The notes under the pieces were generated by a model. That model did no database searches and was not told the DNA's origin. It worked only from the letters and a program-made list of their open reading frames with translations. From NCBI GenBank assembly GCA_031267375.1, contig JAIRZE010000024.1:1-11872 (forward strand): a DNA stretch of 11,872 nt. Reading direction: 5' to 3'. Position numbers and translations under genes: made by a program. This DNA is from Rickettsiales bacterium. GTDB taxonomy: Bacteria; Pseudomonadota; Alphaproteobacteria; Rs-D84. Below, in pieces: positions 5,866 to 11,872 of this stretch; positions within the stretch are counted from its first letter, which is position 1, and every line of letters begins with the position of its first letter.

Positions 5866-5915
5866 AGTGCGGCCACAGGAAATCTTGCGGGCGCACTTTT
5901 ATGCGCCCGTTTTTT
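5866..5915 (+). terminator. Intrinsic terminator in the lysS leader; possible attenuator
   Basis: CGGGCGCA (5888-5895), loop CTTTTA, TGCGCCCG (5902-5909) and six T bases (5910-5915) form a textbook terminator ending 20 bases before the lysS ATG. A competing stem, AGTGCG (5866-5871) with CGCACT (5892-5897), would block the terminator's 5' strand. This is the layout of a transcription attenuator. The simpler view is that it ends the tRNA-Arg transcript, but then lysS needs a promoter in the 20 bases after it, and none is visible. Confidence 0.75.
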
Positions 5916-5935
5916 AATACAAAAAGGAAAACAAT

Positions 5936-7531
5936 ATGTCAGAAGCAAACGAAATTTTTCATTGGGCTGATTTAATAGCTATGCGCATAATTCGCGAAAA
6001 AGGTGATAAAAATCTTTATACGCTGGCCAGCGGAATTACTCCGTCCGGCACGATTCACATTGGAAAATTCCGCGAAATAATCACGACAGAGCTGGTAACA
6101 CGCGCACTTGTCAAAATGGGAAAAAATGTGCGCTTCATTTATTCTTGGGACGATTACGACACTTTCCGCAAGGTACCGAAAGATATGCCCCAGCAGGAGT
6201 TGCTGCAATCTTTGATGTATCAGCCGATCGTTGACATTCCCGATGTTTACGGCACCGAAAATTCTTATGCGCGGCATAACGAAGTAGCATTGGAAACAGT
6301 TGCTCCGACGCTTGGGATTTCCAGCATAGAATTTATTTATCAAAGCCAGAAATACCGCAGCGGCGTCTATAATGATTTGATTATAAAAGTTATGGACAAC
6401 CGCGATAAAATCCGCGATATTTTACAGGAATTCAAAACCCAGGAAATAGAGGGTAATTGGTTCCCTATTGAAACATATTGCAGCAACTGCAACCGCGACA
6501 GGGTAAGCTTTTCAAATTACAATTCGGATGCAAAGACCGTTGATTACGAATGCAAGCTGTGCGGCCACAAAGAAACATTGGATTTGAAAAATTCCACGCG
6601 CTTGAAACTGCCTTGGCGCATAGACTGGCCTATGCGGTGGGCGTTTGAGGGCGTTGATTTTGAGCCGGGCGGAACAGATCATTCGTCCGCGGGCGGATCT
6701 TATGACACCGCGAAAATTCTTATAAAGGAAATCTTTGGCGGCGCGGCGCCCGAATATGCAAAATACGCTTTTGTTTTGCCAAAGGGCGAACGGACAAAAA
6801 TGTCTTCGTCCGTCGGGAACGGATTTTCCGTAAACAGCGTTCTGGAAATTTACGAGCCTGAAATGATCCGCTGGTTCTTTGCGTCTTACAAGCCTGACGC
6901 TTCATTCAACCTGGCATTTGATATAGATGTATTGAAAAACTATGAGGCCTTTGACCGTATGGAGCGCGTCGTTTACGGCGCCGAAGGCGATAACGAAGAA
7001 AAGCGGAATGTCGCGCGGCGCATTTACGAATTGTCGCAAATCAACAGCGACGGGAAAATTCCGGATGCCCTGCCGTTTCAGCCGTCGTTCCGCCACTTGT
7101 GCAACTTTTTGCAAATGACGGATTTTGATATTGAAAAAACGCGCGCATATTACGCGGATCAGATTAAAAACGAGCGCGACGAACGCCGTTATCAGGAACG
7201 CGCGAAGCGCGCCATAAACTGGCTTAAAAATTACGCGCCGGACGATTTCCTGTTCATCATAAACGAAACGCGCCGGACTGATTTGAATCCCACTGACGCC
7301 GAGAGCGCATTTGTGGAAGAATTAAAGGCGATGCTGGCGAATGACTGGAATGATTTTGCAGATGAGTACGATTTGCAAAACAGAATCGGAATCTTGATAG
7401 AAAAGCACAAAATAGATTCTTCGGCCGTTTATAAATTATTGTATCAAATGCTGGTGAATCGCGACAAAGGCCCGCGTTTGGGCAGCCTGATATACAGCAT
7501 AGGCCGCGATAAAATCTTGACTTTGATTTAA
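5936..7531 (+). CDS. lysS: Lysyl-tRNA synthetase, class I
   Basis: It attaches lysine to tRNA-Lys in the cytoplasm. The class I form, shared by archaea, spirochaetes and many alphaproteobacteria, is unrelated to the E. coli class II enzyme. The 531 residues start with EIFHWADLIA and carry the class I ATP-binding motif TPSGTIHIGKFRE (HIGK at 41-44) and the KMSKS-type loop GERTKMSSSVGNG (288-292). Two CxxC pairs (C182/C185 and C206/C209) form a likely zinc knuckle. DFEPGGTDHSSAGGSYD, in the catalytic domain, is also typical. The C-terminal half is a helical anticodon-binding domain. AAGGAAA precedes the ATG. A strong terminator in the leader suggests regulation, and the gene at 7554 follows after 22 bases, probably in one operon. 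Confidence 0.96.
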   Translation: MSEANEIFHWADLIAMRIIREKGDKNLYTLASGITPSGTIHIGKFREIITTELVTRALVKMGKNVRFIYSWDDYDTFRKVPKDMPQQELLQSLMYQPIVDIPDVYGTENSYARHNEVALETVAPTLGISSIEFIYQSQKYRSGVYNDLIIKVMDNRDKIRDILQEFKTQEIEGNWFPIETYCSNCNRDRVSFSNYNSDAKTVDYECKLCGHKETLDLKNSTRLKLPWRIDWPMRWAFEGVDFEPGGTDHSSAGGSYDTAKILIKEIFGGAAPEYAKYAFVLPKGERTKMSSSVGNGFSVNSVLEIYEPEMIRWFFASYKPDASFNLAFDIDVLKNYEAFDRMERVVYGAEGDNEEKRNVARRIYELSQINSDGKIPDALPFQPSFRHLCNFLQMTDFDIEKTRAYYADQIKNERDERRYQERAKRAINWLKNYAPDDFLFIINETRRTDLNPTDAESAFVEELKAMLANDWNDFADEYDLQNRIGILIEKHKIDSSAVYKLLYQMLVNRDKGPRLGSLIYSIGRDKILTLI

Positions 7532-7553
7532 TTACGATAGAGAGAAAAATAAA

Positions 7554-8948
7554 ATGCCTGAACCTGAATCAGTTGACCTGCTGATCGCAGAAAGCGATCG
7601 CAAAAATCTGGCCGCCATAAAGCGCGCCGCTGACAGCGGTCGCATTGACTCCGCCGCCGCGGAATATCTGTCCGGCCTTTATTCCGACAGTATGGAGCAT
7701 CTGCGCGAAGTATTTTATACCCTGGGCGATGTTTTCGGCGCGCCAAAGACCGCCGTTCACGACTATGACTATAAAACCGATTCCATTTCTAACAAGCCGG
7801 TTAAAATCGCGGACATCAATCCGCTGGGGCATTATATGGTTTTCCACCGCTTGGACGCCGACATAATGCGGAATCAATTTTTTACTATCCGGGACGCGCA
7901 CGATGCAAACTTGTTCGTGTCCAGCATTGTCAGCGTCATTGTAGCCAGTCAGAAAAGTATTGCCCGCGCTTTGGAAAAAATCACCGGAAAATATTATGAC
8001 AGGTATGTAAACGAAGTCGCGGACGCCGCGGCCCGCGTGCTCTGTGATGATGGACGCGTAGCGTCCGCAAAGGCGATTGGCGATAAAATCCGCGCGGAAT
8101 TTTCAAAGAAATTCATAACCAATCCTTCGGAAACGGTGCTGGGCATAATCGGCCGCGGGCACGAAAGCCTGGCTGTATCCCTGGTGCGCGAATTGGATAA
8201 AATAATATTGCCGCACTGTCGCCTGAACGATGTGTATCGCGTGAAGTGCTTGTTTGATATGATTCCCCAGGCGCGGACCTTTATCAGCCGCATCGCAAAG
8301 GACCGGATCATAGATGCGAAAGATACTTTCTTTAACACCCTGAACCCGCGCAATTACCGCGATGCAAAGATTATAGTGAACATCGCGCCGGCCGGGGCGC
8401 CAGTCGTGCCAATGGAAATAATCTGCCAGGTGCGCGCATTTTTCAACTATGAAAAGCAGACTCACGAAACATACGAAGTTCAACGCAGCGGCAAGAAAAT
8501 AAATATCGCGGCGCTGGAACGGGCCCAGGCAAAGTTCTTGAACGACGGCATCAATCAATACAACAGCCTGATCTGCACCTGCGTTGACGATCTGCTGGAC
8601 CGCGTCGGCTGGAATATAATTTATATGAAGGACAAAAAGCGCTGCGAAGAATTTTTATTTGAAGGGTTTCCAAAACTAGCCGCCAGCCGCTATCCGGAAA
8701 ACATCACGGATTCTATTTTAAGCAAATTGGAAAACGCGGTTAAAAACGAAGTCTTTCGGATACAAAACGCGCCGCGCGTGCTGACCTTGGCCGAAGAAAT
8801 AAATATCTTTCGCTATATGGCCCAGTTTATATTCGTGTCGGCGATGCCGTATTCAGTTATCGCGGATAACTGCAAAGCAAGCGGAAACGGCCTGGCCGCG
8901 CGCCTGTTTAACTTTATAATGACAGAAGTCGCAAGGTATCAGAAGTAG
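7554..8948 (+). CDS. Unknown protein with weak RelA/SpoT-like core
   Basis: I do not recognise a named family for this 464-residue soluble protein. It is rich in charged helices and has no signal peptide or membrane helix. Residues about 225-310 run DVYRVKCLFDMI ... IDAKDTFFNTLNPRNYRDAKIIVNI ... VPMEIICQVRAFFNYEKQTHETYE. This order (DxxRxK, acidic-Lys-Asp, Tyr-Arg-Asp, then E288xxxQ292 on a strand, then HETYE) resembles the core of RelA/SpoT-type nucleotidyltransferases, where Glu and Gln of EVQIRT occupy the same place. The likeness is by eye only, and catalytic activity is uncertain. The N-terminal 150 residues match nothing I know. The ribosome site is weak (GAGAG), and the 22-base gap suggests co-transcription with lysS. 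A role tied to tRNA charging or alarmones is inference. Confidence 0.75.
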   Translation: MPEPESVDLLIAESDRKNLAAIKRAADSGRIDSAAAEYLSGLYSDSMEHLREVFYTLGDVFGAPKTAVHDYDYKTDSISNKPVKIADINPLGHYMVFHRLDADIMRNQFFTIRDAHDANLFVSSIVSVIVASQKSIARALEKITGKYYDRYVNEVADAAARVLCDDGRVASAKAIGDKIRAEFSKKFITNPSETVLGIIGRGHESLAVSLVRELDKIILPHCRLNDVYRVKCLFDMIPQARTFISRIAKDRIIDAKDTFFNTLNPRNYRDAKIIVNIAPAGAPVVPMEIICQVRAFFNYEKQTHETYEVQRSGKKINIAALERAQAKFLNDGINQYNSLICTCVDDLLDRVGWNIIYMKDKKRCEEFLFEGFPKLAASRYPENITDSILSKLENAVKNEVFRIQNAPRVLTLAEEINIFRYMAQFIFVSAMPYSVIADNCKASGNGLAARLFNFIMTEVARYQK

Positions 8949-9050
8949 CCGCTGCGCGGCAGAGTGAAGATTTTGCTTCGCAAAATCAGAGTAGAGAGTA
9001 GAGATTAGAGATATTAAGCTTTACTCTCTACTCTATACTCTCTACTCTTT
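8948..9050 (+). terminator. Hairpin cluster ending the lysS operon
   Basis: Three stems follow the stop codon: GCCGC-TGC-GCGGC (8948-8960), GATTTTGC-TTC-GCAAAATC (8969-8987), and a long imperfect stem between AGAGTAGAGAGTA (8988-9000) and its inverse (9036-9048). The last extends inward with near matches and is followed by a T-rich run. The AGAGTAG-type units also look like a diverged microsatellite. Terminator function is likely but the stem is weak in G and C. Confidence 0.5.
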
Positions 9051-9056
9051 ATTTTC

Positions 9057-9085
9057 TTGCTTTCTATGATTTTATATCGCATACT
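9057..9085 (+). promoter_or_regulatory. Candidate promoter for the cold-shock gene
   Basis: TTGCTT (9057-9062), a 17-base spacer and CATACT (9080-9085) lie upstream of the gene at 9144. The resulting leader of about 52 bases is shorter than the long leader of E. coli cspA. Confidence 0.4.
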
Positions 9086-9143
9086 ATGCAAAGGTTCTTG
9101 TATTTCACGGGAATCACAACAAGCATAACAAAGGAAAAAGATT

Positions 9144-9575
9144 ATGCGTCAAGGTAAAGTAAAATGGTACAACGGTAAAAAGTGTTTTGGGTTTATTACT
9201 CCGGATACGGCGAACGCGGCGGGCAACACAGAAGATGTGTTCGTTCATTCCAGCGCTCTGCAAGCGGCAGACATCAGATTCTTGAATGAAAACGACATTG
9301 TTGAATTTGAAGAAGAAGTTCGCAATGGCAAGCTTTCTGTTACGACAATCAAATTGATCAAGCGCGATGAAGAATCGGCGAAGAAATTTCAGGAACGGCG
9401 CGCCAGCTTTGGCGATCGCGACGGCGGCGAGCGTCGCTCGTTCGGCGGCGACAGACGCGGCGGTGGCTTTGGCGGAGATCGTCGTGGCGGCGGTTTTGGC
9501 GGCGACAGACGCGGCGGAGATCGTCGTGATAACGGCGACGAAAAGCGCGGCGGATTTTCCTTTTGGAAAAAATAA
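9144..9575 (+). CDS. Cold-shock-domain RNA-binding protein with RGG-rich tail
   Basis: Residues 1-68 form a cold-shock domain, which binds single-stranded RNA or DNA: GKVKWYN at the start, RNP1-like KCFGFI (13-18, Cys replacing the usual Gly) and RNP2 VFVHS (32-36). Simple bacterial Csp proteins stop near residue 70. Here a 75-residue tail follows, with a charged linker (KRDEESAKKFQERR) and then repeats of FGGDRRGGG (from residue 100), ending KRGGFSFWKK. Such Gly/Arg tails are disordered, add nonspecific RNA binding and can be methylated or promote condensates in other proteins; that is inference here. AAAGGAA lies eight bases before the ATG. It is a single-gene unit with its own terminator. 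Confidence 0.92.
   Translation: MRQGKVKWYNGKKCFGFITPDTANAAGNTEDVFVHSSALQAADIRFLNENDIVEFEEEVRNGKLSVTTIKLIKRDEESAKKFQERRASFGDRDGGERRSFGGDRRGGGFGGDRRGGGFGGDRRGGDRRDNGDEKRGGFSFWKK
9441..9521 (+). repeat. Three 27-bp coding repeats in the Csp tail
   Basis: Units begin at 9441, 9468 and 9495 and each encodes FGGDRRGGG or a close variant. Codons alternate between GACAGACGC and GATCGTCGT for Asp-Arg-Arg, so the protein repeat is better kept than the DNA. Copy number may vary between strains. Confidence 0.75.
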
Positions 9576-9577
9576 AT

Positions 9578-9607
9578 AATGCGGCGAAAGCCGCATTTTT
9601 ATTTTTT
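9578..9607 (+). terminator. Terminator of the cold-shock gene
   Basis: AATGCGGC, loop GAAA, GCCGCATT (9578-9597) is followed by a T-rich run to 9607. It starts two bases after the stop codon. Confidence 0.92.
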
Positions 9608-9608
9608 C

Positions 9609-9739
9609 AAGCTCGGTCTGAATTCCCCTCCTATGGAGGGGTGCCCCCGAAGGGGGCGGGGAGGGTATTCTTATTTCAAACACCCTCCCCGGCCGCGCCA
9701 AAGCCACCCCTCCACAGGAAGGGAATTTTCACCGAGCTT
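9609..9739. repeat. Palindromic intergenic repeat, copy B (full)
   Basis: The ends are inverted: AAGCTCGGTCTGAATTCCC (9609-9627) and GGGAATTTTCACCGAGCTT (9721-9739) match at 16 of 19 positions. Inside are hairpins CCCCTCC-TAT-GGAGGGG (9625-9641), GCCCCC-GAA-GGGGGC (9643-9657) and GGGGAGGGT/ACCCTCCCC (9658-9690). It looks like a MITE-like element; the short frames across it are not genes. Confidence 0.75.
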
Positions 9740-9774
9740 AATCACCCCACCCTATATCTCATCCCCTTTTCCCC

Positions 9775-9802
9775 TTTACATTTTCAAAATCCGCCCTATA
9801 AT
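9775..9802 (+). promoter_or_regulatory. Near-consensus promoter for lemA
   Basis: TTTACA (9775-9780, one mismatch), a 16-base spacer and a perfect TATAAT (9797-9802) are present. The start would be near 9809, and AAGGAGA follows at 9819-9825. Confidence 0.8.
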
Positions 9803-9830
9803 GATTTCATAATAATAAAAGGAGAAAATT

Positions 9831-10373
9831 ATGTGGATTACTATCGCCGTCATCGCCGTCATTTTACTATATATCGTCGCCGTTTATAACGGGCTTGTCG
9901 CGCGCCGCACCCAGGCAAAGGAAGCGTGGGCGACTGTGGATACCCAATTAAAACGCCGCTATGATTTGATTCCGAATTTGGTGAATGCGGTGGGTGGCGC
10001 GGCCGCGCACGAAAGCAAGACTTTGGAAGCCGTCATAAACGCACGAAACAGCGCGATTTCCGCAAAAGGAATAGAAGACAAAGCCGCGGCGGAAAATCAG
10101 CTGACCGGCGCTTTGAAAAGCATTTTCGCTTTATCGGAAAGCTATCCAACTTTGCAGGCGAATCAAAACTTTTTGGAATTGCAGCGGGAACTGTCGGATA
10201 CTGAAACAAAAATCCAGGCGGCACGTCAGTTTTATAATACTGTCGTGATGGGCTTGAATACCGCGATTGCGCAATTTCCCAGCAATATTATTGCGAATTT
10301 GTTCAAGATCAGCGCGGAAGAATTTTTCAAGATTGATGACGCGGAAAAAATCACGCCAAAGGTAGAGTTTTAG
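9831..10373 (+). CDS. lemA: LemA family membrane protein
   Basis: LemA proteins have one N-terminal helix and a soluble helical domain. Their function is unclear, but they are commonly encoded next to the membrane protease HtpX. The 180 residues show an N-terminal helix (about 2-18), then YNGLVARRTQAKEAWATVD, QLKRRYDLIPNLVNAV and HESKTLEAVINAR. Further on come LSESYPTLQANQNFLELQREL, ARQFYNTVVMGLN and FPSNIIANLF. All are family hallmarks and the length is normal. A strong promoter and AAGGAG site suggest high expression. htpX lies 1.3 kb downstream on the same strand, separated by an opposing outer-membrane gene. Confidence 0.95.
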   Translation: MWITIAVIAVILLYIVAVYNGLVARRTQAKEAWATVDTQLKRRYDLIPNLVNAVGGAAAHESKTLEAVINARNSAISAKGIEDKAAAENQLTGALKSIFALSESYPTLQANQNFLELQRELSDTETKIQAARQFYNTVVMGLNTAIAQFPSNIIANLFKISAEEFFKIDDAEKITPKVEF

Positions 10374-10375
10374 TA

Positions 10376-10430
10376 TTTAAGCTCGGGCTGAATTCCCCTC
10401 CATAGGAGGGGGATTCAGACCGTGCTTAAA
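10376..10430. repeat. Palindromic intergenic repeat, copy C; shared 3' hairpin
   Basis: Arms 10376-10401 and 10405-10430 are inverted with 23 of 26 positions matching around loop ATA. The outer sequence TTAAGCTCGG-CTGAATTCCCC matches copy B. It lies between the convergent ends of lemA and the outer-membrane gene and may stop transcription from both sides, though it lacks a clear T-run. Confidence 0.75.
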
Positions 10431-10442
10431 ACAACCACTATC

Positions 10443-11636
10443 TCAAAACTTCATCCTGAAATTTGCGCTTACTGTATGCGACATAAAATTCTGCCGCGAA
10501 TCTAATCTATATTCCAGCCCTGCCACAAATATTTCCCCGGTCATCGCCAGACCCAACCCTGCGTTCAATGCCGCCGGATCCGGCGATTCCACAGGTATAA
10601 AGTACTCTGCCCCGTTTGACAATGTAGCGCTTATCACATTGCTGCCGCCGCGCATCGCGTCATAGCTTCCGCCTATAAAAACATTCGGCGCGAATAAGAA
10701 ATCGCCCCTGATAAAATCTCCGCCTATGCGCAGATTCGCCATACCCGTCAATGCATTATATGACCATTCGTTGAAAGTCTGCACCGCGTCGTCCGTATGC
10801 ATTCCGCTTTTGACATTAATCCAGCGCGCGCCGACATAAGGCGTTGCGAAAATCTTTCCGCTGGAAATTTTCTTGCCGATTAAAATCTCCGCCGCGTAAA
10901 AATCAGAATCGTATTCGCTGTCGTCCTCTATCCCGGATACGAATTTATCATTAGTCCAATTAGTCTGCCCAATGCTTGCGCCGCCATTTATAAAAATGCC
11001 GCCGGGGGACAAATATTTTGCAAAAGCCGACACGCTGTTCGTCGTTGCGTCCGTATAAATTCTCTTGTCATCAGTATCCGTTGTCGTGCGGGTATATCCG
11101 ACGCCCAGCGTAATATTCGGCGCGACATAGCCCGACGCGCTGATGTTTATCCCAGATCGTTTTGTGCTGAAATCGCCGTTATATTCGGAAGTAAAATCCG
11201 ATATTCCACCGAACAAGCGCGCGGATATTATCAGGCCTGTTTTCTTTATAAAGCATCTTCCGTTTTCCCACACGCAATCGGTCTTTCGCGAATCCAGCGG
11301 CAGCGCTATATTCGCAAAGGAATCTTCCAGATGCTGCAATGTTTCAAATATCGTTATCGGCGATTCATTGTACGCAAGAACGGATACAATATCGCGGAAA
11401 GCGTTTATATTTGAAGACGCCGCGTCTGTCATACGCTGGGCAACTATCGCTGTTTTTCCAGTACCGCCGATGACGCCGGCCCAAGCGTTCGCCGCCGCGG
11501 CCAGATAATCCGGCGCGCCCGTCGTTTGCATTAACTGGCCGCGAGTCTGCGGCATCGCATCCGCCAGAGCGCTTCCGCAAATAACAAGCAGTCCGAAGGC
11601 AATCCACCATCTTGGCCCAAGAATAATTTTTCCCAT
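10443..11636 (-). CDS. Outer-membrane protein with autotransporter-type beta-barrel
   Basis: This 397-residue protein has a signal peptide (about 1-25, likely cut after GSALA). A helical N-terminal region of about 110 residues follows, with Cys121 and Cys128 that could pair. From about residue 134 to the end, alternating amphipathic strands (GLIISARLFGGIS, NITLGVGYTRT, GIFINGGASIGQTNWT, KIFATPYVGARW, IFVAGLEYRL) look like a 12-strand autotransporter barrel. The last residues, SANFRMKF, end in Phe, the outer-membrane assembly signal. There is no large passenger, so it is probably a barrel protein rather than a secreted toxin. The stop is TGA. A weak GAGAG site precedes the ATG. I see no confident promoter in the 79 bases shared with htpX. 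Confidence 0.85.
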   Translation of the reverse strand: MGKIILGPRWWIAFGLLVICGSALADAMPQTRGQLMQTTGAPDYLAAAANAWAGVIGGTGKTAIVAQRMTDAASSNINAFRDIVSVLAYNESPITIFETLQHLEDSFANIALPLDSRKTDCVWENGRCFIKKTGLIISARLFGGISDFTSEYNGDFSTKRSGINISASGYVAPNITLGVGYTRTTTDTDDKRIYTDATTNSVSAFAKYLSPGGIFINGGASIGQTNWTNDKFVSGIEDDSEYDSDFYAAEILIGKKISSGKIFATPYVGARWINVKSGMHTDDAVQTFNEWSYNALTGMANLRIGGDFIRGDFLFAPNVFIGGSYDAMRGGSNVISATLSNGAEYFIPVESPDPAALNAGLGLAMTGEIFVAGLEYRLDSRQNFMSHTVSANFRMKF

Positions 11637-11715
11637 TTACAAACTCTCTTTTTTTATTATGATAAGAACAGGCGGAAAAAATTTTAATAGGACACTTTTG
11701 CTAGGAGAAAATTCA

Positions 11716-11847
11716 ATGACCGTATACGACCATATAAAAAGCAACAACAGAAAGACCGCGATGCTGGTCGCACTGTTTCCTTTGATCTTTATCGCGCTGG
11801 TGTTTTTGTTCGTATGGATTGTCGCGCCGTTGGAAACAGCCCTGGAA
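11716..11847 (+). CDS. htpX: HtpX-like M48 metalloprotease, N-terminal fragment
   Basis: Only 44 codons are present: MTVYDHIKSNNRKTAML, then a long hydrophobic helix (about 16-36). This start is typical of the M48-family HtpX-like proteases found with LemA; they degrade misfolded membrane proteins. The catalytic HExxH is beyond the contig end. AGGAG (11703-11707) is well placed before the ATG. The frame seems to continue past 11847, but those codons come from sequencing adapter, so the true gene is cut here. Confidence 0.8.
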
Positions 11848-11872
11848 AGATCGGAAGAGCACACGTCTGAAC
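11848..11872 (+). other. Illumina TruSeq adapter read-through
   Basis: The last 25 bases begin AGATCGGAAGAGC and continue as the standard TruSeq adapter to the end. They are not genomic. The exact boundary is uncertain by a base or two, because genomic bases can match by chance. Confidence 0.97.

Noticed and set aside
5834..5935. T-box riboswitch before lysS
   Set aside because: No T-box consensus, specifier loop or large stem I is present; a peptide attenuator fits better.
5698..5970. Plus-strand 90-codon frame after the tRNA
   Set aside because: It starts inside the tRNA and runs through the leader and terminator into lysS in another frame.
9114..9707. Minus-strand frame of 197 codons opposite the cold-shock gene
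   Set aside because: Ala-rich composition comes from reading the Gly/Arg repeats backwards, and it starts inside repeat copy B.
11637..11864. Minus-strand frame starting MCSSDLSRAV
   Set aside because: Its start lies in sequencing adapter and the rest is antisense to htpX.

Overview
The window looks like one complete short-read contig from an uncultured alphaproteobacterium, possibly host-associated. The support is a class I lysyl-tRNA synthetase, a lepB-rnc pair, an adjacent secG, an outer-membrane protein ending in Phe, and sigma70-type promoters. The lineage is inferred, not proven. Nearly all stops are TAA or TAG; the outer-membrane gene ends in TGA, so TGA is a stop codon here. The right end carries 25 bases of Illumina TruSeq adapter, and the left end is a perfect 32-bp palindrome, so both ends need caution.

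Left part (1-1860): a small two-helix membrane protein on the minus strand with its own terminator; a nested palindromic element (566-722); then a plus-strand unit with a strong promoter. That unit encodes a single-pass envelope protein (805-1554) and a small membrane gene that appears broken, with ATA in place of ATG and an internal TGA. It ends in a bidirectional terminator shared with secG.

Centre left (1859-5594): minus-strand lepB-rnc (stop and start overlap by one base), a remarkable nested palindrome just after rnc (two 42-bp arms with one mismatch, plus four internal hairpins), and secG with its own promoter. Divergent from lepB is yifB/comM, whose promoter overlaps the lepB promoter and places the transcript start at or next to the ATG, suggesting a leaderless mRNA.

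Centre right (5617-9048): tRNA-Arg(ACG) with a good promoter, then a leader that may hold a transcription attenuator (nine-codon peptide with Lys-Lys codons, candidate antiterminator, strong terminator) before class I lysS. Only 22 bases downstream lies a 464-residue protein of unknown function whose C-terminal half weakly resembles RelA/SpoT-type nucleotidyltransferase cores.

Right part (9057-11872): a cold-shock-domain protein with an RGG-type tail, lemA with a near-consensus promoter, an autotransporter-barrel outer-membrane protein on the opposite strand, and the start of htpX, cut by the adapter. lemA and htpX are usually neighbours; here the outer-membrane gene separates them. Related short palindromic repeats recur at 73-110, 9609-9739 and 10376-10430.
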